7,627 nucleotides of DNA from Clostridium collagenovorans DSM 3089. GTDB lineage: Bacteria; Bacillota; Clostridia; Clostridiales; Clostridiaceae. The stretch spans positions 1-7,627 of the forward strand of contig NZ_FQXP01000022.1 of NCBI RefSeq assembly GCF_900130005.1. Direction: 5' to 3'. The notes below the pieces were generated by a model. That model did not search any database. It was not told the origin of the DNA and saw only the letters and a program-made list of their open reading frames with translations. Numbering within the stretch: the first letter of the stretch is position 1; every line of letters begins with the position of its first letter. Below, one piece after another: positions 1 to 6,127 of the stretch. A program made the translations under genes and the position numbers.

Positions 1-208
1 TCCTTTAATATTTCGACCATGCGATCAAAATATCTTATGCGGTATTACTCCTCCTTTCGGAGGGCTATCCCCCACTTACAGGCAGGTTGCCCACGTGTTA
101 CTCACCCGTCCGCCGCTAATCCGTTCCCGAAGGAACTTCATCGCTCGACTTGCATGTGTTAAGCACGCCGCCAGCGTTCGTCCTGAGCCAGGATCAAACT
201 CTCAATTT
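1..208 (-). rRNA. 16S ribosomal RNA, 5' end (partial)
   Basis: This is the first ~208 nt of small-subunit rRNA, transcribed leftward and cut by the window edge. On the minus strand it opens with the conserved start AAATTGAGAGTTTGATCCTG (208 downward). The GACGAACGCTGGCGGCGTGC and ACACATGCAAGTCGAGCG blocks follow, then the V1 loop with a CTTCGG turn, and then GGCGGACGGGTGAGTAACAC. The V1 and V2 wording resembles Clostridium in the strict sense, but the fragment is too short for a species call. The mature 5' end is placed by analogy with other bacterial 16S genes and could be off by a few bases. The rest of 16S, and presumably 23S and 5S, lie to the left of the window. Confidence 0.97.
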
Positions 209-349
209 AAAAGTTTGATTACTCAGTATTCACTGACTACTTATCTTTCGATAAGATTTTATTTATTACTCAAAGCATTTTACGAGTTGTTTCTTTATTA
301 CTCTGTTTAATTTTCAAAGACCATGTTTTTTTCATCGTTTTCTGATGAC
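209..349 (-). other. rRNA operon leader with boxA-like antitermination site
   Basis: This is the transcribed spacer between the rRNA promoter and mature 16S. On the minus strand, 323-311 reads TGGTCTTTGAAAA, which resembles the boxA element found in Gram-positive rRNA leaders, where Nus factors bind to block premature termination. A small hairpin, CTTATC-4 nt-GATAAG (255-240), lies nearer the gene, and a weaker CAGT/ACTG hairpin sits close to 16S. These are likely processing or folding elements of the precursor. The boxA match is seen in the sequence; its function is inferred from other rrn operons. Confidence 0.6.
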
Positions 350-355
350 TTTTTT

Positions 356-384
356 ATGTTACCAAACTTTATTTTATTTGTCAA
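356..384 (-). promoter_or_regulatory. rRNA operon promoter
   Basis: A perfect -35 TTGACA (384-379), a 17-nt spacer and a -10 TAACAT (361-356) precede the 16S gene on the minus strand. Initiation would fall near 349, giving a leader of about 140 nt. The position and the perfect -35 make it the best promoter for this rrn operon. No second tandem promoter of comparable quality was found upstream. Confidence 0.7.
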
Positions 385-596
385 CATTTTTTAAAACTTT
401 TTAACTTTCGTTTAAGTTTTGCTTTTGTCATCTCTCAGCGACAAGAAATATGTTATCATATCAGATTCTTCCTATATGCTTCGAAAAATATAATTATTTA
501 AATTTATGTTTATACTTTCTTATATTTTCTTGTATTTTCTTTTTTTTTCGTATATTGATACACTTGGAGTAGTGTCTATTATTTTTGGCTTTACAG

Positions 597-645
597 AAAT
601 AAAAAAGAACATTTAAATAATGATTTCTCCTTATTCCAATGTTCT
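597..645 (-). terminator. Intrinsic terminator upstream of the rRNA promoter
   Basis: On the minus strand an 8-bp stem AGAACATT/AATGTTCT (645-638 with 613-606) encloses a 2x2 internal loop and a second 5-bp AATAA/TTATT stem. It is followed at once by TTTTTT then ATTT (606-597). This is the best-formed U-tract terminator in the left part of the window. It lies ~460 nt beyond the murD stop and after two other hairpins, so it may end a separate short transcript or insulate the rRNA operon. Confidence 0.6.
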
Positions 646-722
646 AATTACTACTATTCTTTTATATTATATTTATTAAACTACTATTACTCTATCTTAT
701 ATTTATACTTATGGTTATATAA
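597..722 (-). ncRNA. Candidate small RNA of ~125 nt (no homology known)
   Basis: A promoter-like pair TTGAAA-17 nt-TATAAA on the minus strand (757-752 and 734-729) would start transcription near 722. The transcript would end at the intrinsic terminator at 645-597, giving an RNA of ~125 nt with no ORF of note. The terminator loop carries AAGGAG, which is Shine-Dalgarno-like. Promoter matches are frequent by chance in DNA this AT-rich, so this is inference from two sites at a sensible distance. No known RNA family was recognised. Confidence 0.25.
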
Positions 723-920
723 ATACTATTTATAGTATTTTAATTTGTAATTTTCAAAACTTTAAAATATGCATATATTAAATTCATTAAAATCCTATAA
801 TATATCTATGAATAAAACTTATTAATAAATATTATTGTACAGTTCCGTTGTAACTATATACCTTACCAAATATATATCTACACTTAAGTCTCATTCAATA
901 ATATATTTTAACATTAAAAT
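646..920. other. Noncoding spacer, very AT-rich
   Basis: No gene is seen here on either strand. The only notable items are the promoter-like pair at 729-757 and a weaker TTGAAT-type -35 near 893-898 on the minus strand. The sequence is extremely AT-rich. Confidence 0.6.
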
Positions 921-982
921 AGGCTGTAGACCATTTTCTTGTCTACAGCCTGAGGCATTTAATATAGTATATTTAAATGCCT
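921..982 (-). terminator. Two tandem hairpins downstream of murD
   Basis: Two perfect stems lie back to back about 130 nt after the murD stop. The first reached by murD transcripts pairs AGGCATTTAA (953-962) with TTAAATGCCT (973-982). The second pairs AGGCTGTAGAC (921-931) with GTCTACAGCCT (941-951), an 11-bp stem with a 9-nt loop followed on the minus strand by ATTTTAAT. The second is GC-richer and has the more terminator-like exit, so it probably ends the murD transcript. Two stems in series may make termination tight ahead of the rRNA operon. The U-tracts are modest. Confidence 0.6.
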
Positions 983-1108
983 TTATCAAAATATATAAGT
1001 TCTAATTAATATACTACATTTATATTAATCATTGAATTCCTTCTATGATGCACATCCTCTATAAATAGAATGAAGATTCTTTAGCAGAAGATATATATAC
1101 ATATTAAT

Positions 1109-2491
1109 TTATTTTAGTTCTGATACTATTTCTTTAAACTTATTACCTCTTGCTTCAAAGTTAGGAAACATATCAAAGCTTGCACATGCTGGTGATAAAG
1201 TTATTATATCTCCACTTGTTGCAACTTCTTTAGCTTTTAATACAGCTTCTTCTAATGAATCCACAAGAATCATCGGTACTTCAATGCCCTTTTCCTCTTT
1301 AAGTCTATCAAACTGCTCTTTTATTTTACTCTTTGTTGCCCCTAAAATTACTATTGTTTTTATCTTATCATATCCTTCAAAGGCAAGCTTTTCAAAAGGT
1401 ATGTTTTTATCATATCCCCCTGCTATAAGTATAACTGGCTTTTCAAAAGCTTTAAGTCCTGCAACTGTTCTTGTTGGACTTGAAGCTATTGAGTCATTAT
1501 AATATCTAACTCCATTAACTTCTCTTACAAATTCACATCTATGCTCAACTCCTGAAAAAGTAGTCGCTACCTTTTTCATACTTTCAATACTTGCATAATC
1601 TGAAACTATAGCAAAAGCAGTAAGTAAGTTTTCTACATTATGAATCCCATGTAATTTAACCTCTTCTCTTTTACATACAGCCTTATCTCTTAAGTATAAA
1701 ACTCCATCTTGTAAATATGAACCATCCTTAACTACATTTTTACTACTGAACTTCATAACCCTTCCCTTAGCTTCTTTATCTAGAGGATTAGTTATATCAT
1801 TTTCCATGTTAATTACTAATAATTCATCTTCCCCTTGGAACTTGTATATATTCTTTTTAGCATCGACATACTCGTCCATATCTTTATGCATATCTAAATG
1901 ATTTGGCGATAAATTAGTTATGGCTGCTACATTAGTTGAAACATCCATAGTCATAAGTTGAAAACTAGATAACTCTAACACAACCATATCATTTTCTTTT
2001 ATCTCTTCTATTTTACTGAATAAAGGAGTACCTATATTTCCACCAACCCAAGTTTTGTATCCATCTGTTTTTAAAATCTCATATACTAAACTTGTTGTTG
2101 TAGTCTTACCATCACTACCTGTTATACCTAATGTAGTAGCTGGACAATATTTAACAAACTCCTCCATTTCTGAAGTTATAATAGCACCTGATTCCTTTGC
2201 CTTAACAAAAGCTGGATTATCAATTCTCATGGATGGTGTTTTAAACACTACATCAAATCCTGTTAGATCATCTAAATAAGACTCTCCTAATATTAATTGA
2301 ACATTTTTACTATTAAAATCCTCTACTACACTTTTATCTAACTTATCTATTGTTTTTTTATCTAAAGCTGTAACCTTAGCTCCTAAATTAACTAAGTAGT
2401 TAATAAGAGGTATATTGCTAACCCCTATTCCCACAACAGCAACTTTCTTATTTTTAATAAATTCTTTAAACTCATTGAAGTCTCTTTTCAT
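1109..2491 (-). CDS. murD: UDP-N-acetylmuramoyl-L-alanine--D-glutamate ligase
   Basis: Cytoplasmic ligase of peptidoglycan synthesis that adds D-glutamate to UDP-MurNAc-L-Ala using ATP. The 460 residues match the usual family length of ~450. Seen in the protein: an N-terminal Rossmann-like start VGIGVSN (20-26) for UDP binding; the Mur-ligase P-loop GITGSDGKTTTT (122-133); ELSSFQL (173-179); NHLDMHKD (197-204); a lysine near 212 in DAKKNIY, at the position of the carbamoylated lysine of E. coli MurD; HNVEN (284-288); EHR (316-318); GGYDKNIPF (358-366); and LSPACASFD (432-440) in the C-terminal domain. The start is ATG at 2491, preceded by GGGAGG (2502-2497) with 5 nt spacing. An in-frame TTG 15 nt upstream overlaps that site and was not used. 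It stands alone here, outside any division and cell wall cluster, and probably has its own promoter and terminator. Confidence 0.97.
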   Translation of the reverse strand: MKRDFNEFKEFIKNKKVAVVGIGVSNIPLINYLVNLGAKVTALDKKTIDKLDKSVVEDFNSKNVQLILGESYLDDLTGFDVVFKTPSMRIDNPAFVKAKESGAIITSEMEEFVKYCPATTLGITGSDGKTTTTSLVYEILKTDGYKTWVGGNIGTPLFSKIEEIKENDMVVLELSSFQLMTMDVSTNVAAITNLSPNHLDMHKDMDEYVDAKKNIYKFQGEDELLVINMENDITNPLDKEAKGRVMKFSSKNVVKDGSYLQDGVLYLRDKAVCKREEVKLHGIHNVENLLTAFAIVSDYASIESMKKVATTFSGVEHRCEFVREVNGVRYYNDSIASSPTRTVAGLKAFEKPVILIAGGYDKNIPFEKLAFEGYDKIKTIVILGATKSKIKEQFDRLKEEKGIEVPMILVDSLEEAVLKAKEVATSGDIITLSPACASFDMFPNFEARGNKFKEIVSELK

Positions 2492-2528
2492 AATATCCTC
2501 CCTCAATATAATAAAGCTTTAATTTAAC

Positions 2529-2557
2529 CTTATATATTAAAATTTATAATCATTCAA
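2529..2557 (-). promoter_or_regulatory. Possible murD promoter
   Basis: TTGAAT (2557-2552), a 17-nt spacer and TATAAG (2534-2529) lie just upstream of the murD ribosome binding site and would give a short leader of ~30 nt. The hexamers match 4/6 and 5/6 of consensus. Chance matches are common in this AT-rich DNA. Confidence 0.35.
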
Positions 2558-2916
2558 ATATTTTAATTAACGCCTCTTATATTTCTTTACTTCTCTATAC
2601 TAAATTAAATATGCTTTTTCTACCACATTGTTTACAAATTCATATATTTCCATAAGTAAGCTCAGTATAAATTCTGATTATCCTCTATCAACTATAAGAG
2701 TACATATCAATTACCCTCATATGAACATTTATATGTATGTAGTACTTTTACTTCATAAACTCTAATTTAATATAGCTTATATACATACCTATATTTTATA
2801 TAGAAAACTTATCTTTATAAATCCATATAAATATCCACTAGCTCATACAGAACTAATAATATTAAGATACACCTAAAATAGATGGTAGTAATATTTCTTA
2901 ATTTTTACCCTAACAT
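2558..2916. other. Noncoding spacer upstream of murD
   Basis: No convincing gene. On the minus strand a 17-codon ATG frame (2653-2600) ends with NNVVEKAYLI. It is part of a 25-codon open stretch that reads like protein but has no ribosome binding site, so it may be a gene remnant or chance. A GTATGTA/TACATAC inverted pair with a long loop lies between about 2735 and 2790 and has no clear role. Confidence 0.4.
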
Positions 2917-3109
2917 TTAATTTTGCTCAATCATCATGAAAATTATAACACTTTTATCTTGCATATGTACATGAATATTAACATATATATCTTCACTTTC
3001 CCTTAATAAATTTCTTATATTGTAATACGCTTTTTGCTTATATGATTTTTCTTACCACCCATGATACCATACCATTTTTGTGTATTTTATAATCAAACTC
3101 AATATACAT
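2917..3109 (-). pseudogene. Frameshifted small gene of unknown function (~63 aa if repaired)
   Basis: Two minus-strand reading frames join into one coherent protein if one base is removed from an AAAAA run (plus-strand T5 at 3046-3050). The first part starts at ATG 3109 with MYIEFDYKIHKNGMVSW and runs to VVRK. The second continues SYKQKAYYNIRNLLRESED and then IYVNIHVHMQDKSVIIFM, ending at the taa at 2919-2917. The repaired product would be 63 aa with a predicted strand-helix-strand layout and no membrane segment. The total length of 193 nt is exactly one base over a whole number of codons. The family is not recognised. The start lacks a strong ribosome binding site, and its ATG overlaps the stop of the 68-codon ORF upstream by 11 nt, as in a coupled gene pair. 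It may be a recent pseudogene, a sequencing error, or, less likely, a slippage-dependent gene. Confidence 0.45.
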
Positions 3110-3305
3110 ATTTAAATCCCACTTTATTTTGTTTTAATTTTCGGAAAATACTTTCTTTTTTATTTTGGTAATTTTTTTCTTGCAAATTTCGACTTTCAGG
3201 TGTAATATATGTATGTGCCGTAAAAATATGATATAGATAATTCCCCAAGTATAGGTTAATCATTAACATATCCCCATAATTATCACAAGATGATAGCAAC
3301 CCCAT
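3099..3305 (-). CDS. Hypothetical small protein, 68 aa
   Basis: Not recognised. The ATG at 3305 has a good ribosome binding site, AAGGGG (3317-3312), 6 nt before it, which is the main support. The N-terminal half is moderately hydrophobic (around residues 13-31, MLMINLYLGNYLYHIFTAH), and the C-terminal half is strongly basic (QNKKESIFRKLKQNK). This layout is seen in small membrane-active peptides as well as in random AT-rich ORFs. Its stop overlaps the start of the frameshifted small gene by 11 nt, suggesting a two-gene unit. A strong plus-strand terminator hairpin lies just upstream of its ribosome binding site, so an antisense RNA across its start is possible. It could also be spurious, because the surrounding DNA contains other decayed frames. 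Confidence 0.35.
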   Translation of the reverse strand: MGLLSSCDNYGDMLMINLYLGNYLYHIFTAHTYITPESRNLQEKNYQNKKESIFRKLKQNKVGFKYVY

Positions 3306-3321
3306 GATTAACCCCTTATTT

Positions 3322-3352
3322 AAACCGGATGTAATCCGGTTTTTACTTTTTT
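3322..3352 (+). terminator. Plus-strand intrinsic terminator with no obvious gene
   Basis: A perfect 9-bp stem AAACCGGAT-GTA-ATCCGGTTT (3322-3342) with a 3-nt loop is followed on the plus strand by TT, then AC and a run of seven T. On the minus strand no U-tract follows. It is the most GC-rich and sharpest hairpin of the glyS-murD gap. No plus-strand gene precedes it. The best promoter-like pair, TTGCAA-17 nt-TAATAT (3180-3208), is weak. It may end a short plus-strand RNA antisense to the 68-codon ORF, or act as a 5' UTR hairpin for that ORF on the other strand. Confidence 0.6.
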
Positions 3353-3562
3353 TCGCACCTTAGTTACTCTTGTAAATTTATATAAAACATATAAATAATC
3401 TTAACCATATCATGAATTCTTTTTAAATACATACATTAGTACTTACCTTTTACACCAAATTACTCATTGTTTCGACTTTATTATACTCATGATTTTTCTT
3501 CATATTACTACTTAATCTTGTGTTTTACGTGCTTTATATAGATAAAGCTAAACTACACTTTC
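3353..3562. other. Noncoding spacer
   Basis: Only very short frames are present, such as a 14-codon MVKIIYMFYINLQE on the minus strand with no clear ribosome binding site. No hairpin or repeat of note was seen. Confidence 0.5.
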
Positions 3563-3737
3563 CTACTTCTTCATAATTATTTCACTATAACATTCTAAGG
3601 ATAAGTTAAGTTTATCTAATCCTATATATAATTCTCAAAGTTGATTTCGCTAATCCACAAAGTAAAACCTCTCTCTTCTCTTACCACTTAATACACATAA
3701 AAAAGCAGAACTAATAATTTTACTTTTTTATATTTTT
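3563..3737 (-). pseudogene. Possible decayed gene, secreted-protein-like fragments
   Basis: Three short minus-strand frames read like protein. From 3737 to 3650 a frame includes KKVKLLVLLFLCVLSGKRR, which resembles a signal peptide but has no start codon. From 3687 a second frame gives VVREERGFTLWISEINF and ends at 3622. A third, GLDKLNLSLECYSEIIMKK, runs 3622-3563. Removing 2 nt from a TATATATA run near 3624-3631 would fuse the second and third into 40 continuous codons. No family is recognised and no repaired frame spans all three, so chance is a real alternative. Confidence 0.2.
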
Positions 3738-3872
3738 AATGCTTTATGCTTTCATTTTTACTTTTTCCTTCTTAATAACTTCTATATTTTATACGCTAAG
3801 AAAATCTTTATAAACTATACAATGGAATATACTCAAATAAAGCTCTCTATTAATACCACCTATTCTCAAAAT

Positions 3873-3955
3873 AAAAACCATGCATAAACTGATTTATATT
3901 AAAGCAACCCTCAAGTAAAGGCATCTTAATATCATCTTAGTTATACATGGTTTTT
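3873..3955. terminator. 83-nt imperfect palindrome, terminator-like on both strands
   Basis: AAAAACCATG (3873-3882) pairs perfectly with CATGGTTTTT (3946-3955). Inside, ATAAACT pairs with AGTTAT with one bulge, GAT with ATC, and ATATTAA (3896-3902) with TTAATAT (3926-3932). A small CCT/AGG stem closes the tip. T-rich sequence follows on both strands: TTTTTTATAT on the plus, TTTTTATTTT on the minus. It sits ~300 nt beyond the glyS stop, past the tandem repeats, and could end glyS transcription. Its length exceeds a normal terminator, so it could also be a small palindromic mobile repeat or a structured RNA. Confidence 0.5.
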
Positions 3956-3986
3956 TATATCTAAAAATTCCGCTTAATCACTCTGT

Positions 3987-4256
3987 AAAATTAATTAAAC
4001 TATAAAATTAATTTCATTCTAAAAGAAATTACTTTATAAAATCACTTACACCATAAAGCTAGTTCACGTTATAATTGAAATTACTTCAAAGTAACTTATA
4101 CCTTAGAGTTAATCCTAGCATAAGATGAACTATAATATAAATCTAGTTATAATATAAGATTAAAACACTATAAAAACAATTATTTCATAAAGTTACTTAC
4201 ATTATAAAATTAATTTCACCATAAACTCAATTATTTTATAAAACTACTTGTGATTT
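3987..4256. repeat. Degenerate 17-bp tandem repeat array, ~16 units
   Basis: The 270 bp just beyond the glyS stop breaks into about 16 head-to-tail units, mostly exactly 17 bp, with a few of 14, 16 or 18. Units start with AAA or AAAA, usually end with AT, and have an ATTA- or TTACTT-type core. Examples are AAAATTAATTTCATTCT (4004), AAAATCACTTACACCAT (4038), AAAGTTACTTACATTAT (4189) and AAAATTAATTTCACCAT (4206). Units at 4004 and 4206 differ at only two positions although 200 bp apart. Identity decays toward the middle. There are no unique spacers, so this is not CRISPR. It may be an old minisatellite or an array of protein-binding sites. Confidence 0.7.
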
Positions 4257-4260
4257 AAAA

Positions 4261-5652
4261 TTAAAATTCAAGTTTTTCTGCAATGAATTTTTCTAATTCA
4301 TTTATATTTAATCTTACTTGTTCCATAGTATCTCTATCTCTAACTGTTACACAACCATCTTCTAAAGTATCAAAGTCAATTGTAATACAGTATGGAGTAC
4401 CTATTTCATCTTGTCTTCTATATCTCTTACCAATACTTCCTGTTTCATCATACTCTACATTAAACTTTTTACTTAACATAGAATATACTTCATCAGCTTT
4501 TTCTGATAATTTCTTAGATAATGGTAAAATAGCTGCCTTAAATGGAGCTAATGCAGGATGTAAGTGTAACACTGTTCTAACATCATCATTATCTAATTCT
4601 TCTTCATCGTATGCATCAACTAAAAATGCTAATGTAACCCTGTCTGCACCTAAAGATGGTTCAATACAGTATGGAACATATTTCTCATTAGTGTTTGGAT
4701 CTAAGTAATTCATATCCACACCTGAGTGTTCCATATGTCTCTTAAGGTCGTAATCTGTTCTATCAGCTACACCCCATAATTCTCCCCATCCAAATGGATA
4801 AAGATATTCTATATCAGAAGTTGCATTACTATAGAAAGATAACTCTTCCTGAGCATGATCTCTAAATCTAATACACTCTTTGTTTACTCCTAAATTATAT
4901 AAGAAGTTTAAGCAATATTCTTTCCAAAATGCGAACCACTCTAAATCTGTTCCTGGTTTACAGAAAAATTCAAGTTCCATTTGCTCAAACTCTCTAGTTC
5001 TAAATGTAAAGTTACCTGGAGTAATCTCATTTCTAAAAGATTTACCAATTTGAGCTATACCAAATGGTACTTTCTTTCTTGAAGTTCTTTGTACTGACTT
5101 AAAGTTTACAAAGATACCTTGAGCTGTTTCAGGTCTTAAGTATAATTCAGCTTTGCTATCCTCTGTAATACCTTGGAATGTCTTAAACATTAAGTTGAAC
5201 TTTCTTATTTCAGTAAAGTTTACTTTTCCACACTTAGGACATACAATACCCTTTTCTTGAATATATTTTGTATACTCTTCATTGCTCCATCCATCAGCAC
5301 TAGCATATTCAACACCTTCTGCTGTCATGTGATCCTCAATTAATTTGTCTGCTCTAAATCTAGCTTTACAATCCTTACAATCCATTAAAGGATCTGAGAA
5401 ATTCCCAACGTGTCCTGTAGCTACCCAAGTTTCAGGATTCATTAATATAGCACAGTCTAGTCCTACATTATATGGACTCTCTTGAACAAATTTTTTCCAC
5501 CAAGCTTTTTTAACATTGTTTTTAAGTTCAACACCTAGTGGGCCGTAATCCCAAGAGTTTGCCAATCCTCCGTAAATTTCTGAACCCGGAAATATAAATC
5601 CTCTAGTCTTACATAGTGATACTATCTTCTCCATAGTCTTTTCAACTGCCAT
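4261..5652 (-). CDS. glyS: Glycine--tRNA ligase (dimeric class II type)
   Basis: Cytoplasmic enzyme that attaches glycine to tRNA-Gly with ATP. At 463 aa it is the single-chain alpha2 type, not the alpha/beta GlyQ-GlyS type. Seen: an N-terminal KTRGFIFPGSEIYGG with YGPLG (37-41), WVATGHVGNFSDP (76-88), a zinc-type pair CKDC (92-95) and CPKC (138-141), class II motif 2 FRNEITP (206-212), motif 3 EPSLGADR (331-338), and a C-terminal anticodon-binding domain from about 365 ending RQDEIGTPYCITIDFDTLEDG and VTVRDRDTMEQV. The start is ATG at 5652, with GGAGG (5665-5661) 8 nt upstream; the in-frame ATG at 5667 lies before that site and has none of its own. A glycine-specific T-box lies on the same strand but ~690 nt upstream. 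No other gene shares the transcript unless the 23-codon ORF is translated. Confidence 0.97.
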   Translation of the reverse strand: MAVEKTMEKIVSLCKTRGFIFPGSEIYGGLANSWDYGPLGVELKNNVKKAWWKKFVQESPYNVGLDCAILMNPETWVATGHVGNFSDPLMDCKDCKARFRADKLIEDHMTAEGVEYASADGWSNEEYTKYIQEKGIVCPKCGKVNFTEIRKFNLMFKTFQGITEDSKAELYLRPETAQGIFVNFKSVQRTSRKKVPFGIAQIGKSFRNEITPGNFTFRTREFEQMELEFFCKPGTDLEWFAFWKEYCLNFLYNLGVNKECIRFRDHAQEELSFYSNATSDIEYLYPFGWGELWGVADRTDYDLKRHMEHSGVDMNYLDPNTNEKYVPYCIEPSLGADRVTLAFLVDAYDEEELDNDDVRTVLHLHPALAPFKAAILPLSKKLSEKADEVYSMLSKKFNVEYDETGSIGKRYRRQDEIGTPYCITIDFDTLEDGCVTVRDRDTMEQVRLNINELEKFIAEKLEF

Positions 5653-5737
5653 AGTATAAACCTCCATTTCAAAATTATATATTAAATAATTTACAATTTC
5701 TTTTATATAAATTTTATTTATTAACTCATATTTTAGT

Positions 5738-5825
5738 TTATTATATTTAGATCTCTTAACTATACTTCACTTATATCTCACTTATTATATTTAAATCTTT
5801 TAATTACATTTCATCTATATATCAC
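5738..5825. repeat. 44-bp direct tandem repeat, two copies plus a partial third
   Basis: Units 5738-5781 and 5782-5825 are both 44 bp, begin TTATTATATTTA, end TCAC, and agree at 36 of 44 positions. A diverged partial copy (TAATTATATTTAAAT, then CCTTAACTATA) follows from about 5837 and overlaps the end of the 23-codon ORF. The repeats lie in the leader between the T-box and glyS. No function is apparent. Confidence 0.6.
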
Positions 5826-5854
5826 ATATGTTTTAGTAATTATATTTAAATACC

Positions 5855-5926
5855 TTAACTATATAATTCTAAGAAGTCAGCATTAATTAATTTTACAAGT
5901 CTATGTTTTTTATTATAAGTCTTCAT
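5855..5926 (-). CDS. Short ORF (23 aa) in the glyS leader
   Basis: ATG at 5926 preceded by AGGAAAG with about 8 nt spacing, stop taa at 5857-5855. The peptide begins MKTYNKKHRLVKLINADF and ends LELYS. It has no glycine, no membrane segment and no match I recognise. It lies between the T-box terminator and glyS, so it would be translated from the same read-through transcript. It may be a leader peptide, the surviving start of a lost gene once next to the T-box, or chance. The ribosome binding site is the only positive evidence. Confidence 0.25.
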   Translation of the reverse strand: MKTYNKKHRLVKLINADFLELYS

Positions 5927-5980
5927 TGTTTTACTTTCCTGTAAACTTATAAAGTAACTCTATTAATTAAGTGCTTTAAA

Positions 5981-6012
5981 TCTTTTTATTAATTCTTTTT
6001 ATTAATTCTTTT
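5981..6012. repeat. 13-bp direct repeat, ~2.5 copies
   Basis: TCTTTTTATTAAT occurs at 5981-5993 and again at 5994-6006, identical, followed by a partial TCTTTT (6007-6012). It lies just left of the octamer array, with similar T-rich composition, suggesting a slippage-prone stretch. Confidence 0.7.
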
Positions 6013-6030
6013 AATCACTTTAGCTTTTAA

Positions 6031-6078
6031 GCTCTTTTGCTCTTTTGCTCTTTTGCTCTTTTGCTCTTTTGCTCTTTT
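6031..6078. repeat. Octanucleotide microsatellite, six perfect copies of GCTCTTTT
   Basis: Six identical, uninterrupted copies of GCTCTTTT (AAAAGAGC on the transcribed strand of glyS) span 48 bp. Perfect identity implies a young or actively maintained array and is typical of loci that change copy number by replication slippage. It is not inside a recognised ORF; it lies in the long glyS leader, ~380 nt before the start codon and ~270 nt after the T-box terminator. Confidence 0.95.
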
Positions 6079-6127
6079 AAAGATTATTATTGTAAAATTA
6101 AAAATAATCAACATTTTTAATTAATTT

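Noticed and set aside
95..310. Plus-strand 71-codon ORF
   Set aside because: It lies antisense to the 16S gene and its leader; rRNA complement often contains such open frames.
1284..1502. Plus-strand 72-codon ORF
   Set aside because: Antisense shadow inside murD, with no ribosome binding site or recognisable domain.
2055..2279. Plus-strand 74-codon ORF
   Set aside because: Antisense shadow inside murD.
2492..2506. Upstream TTG start for murD
   Set aside because: It overlaps the GGGAGG ribosome binding site that serves the ATG at 2491.
3830..3870. Second, decayed T-box (GGTGGTATTAATAGAGAGC on the minus strand)
   Set aside because: It only loosely resembles the T-box core, lacks CCGCGG, and has no specifier loop or terminator in the right order.
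3987..4256. CRISPR array
   Set aside because: 17-bp units are head to tail, degenerate and without unique spacers; no cas genes.
2507..4260. Insertion sequence in the glyS-murD gap
   Set aside because: No transposase fragment, terminal inverted repeats or target duplication could be recognised.
4283..4708. Plus-strand 141-codon ORF
   Set aside because: Antisense to glyS; serine-rich low-complexity translation typical of a shadow frame.
5653..5667. Upstream ATG start for glyS
   Set aside because: GGAGG lies between it and the ATG at 5652, and family members begin near the latter.
5674..5679. TATAAT as a private glyS promoter
   Set aside because: No acceptable -35 at 16-18 nt, and it would leave a leader of only ~15 nt.
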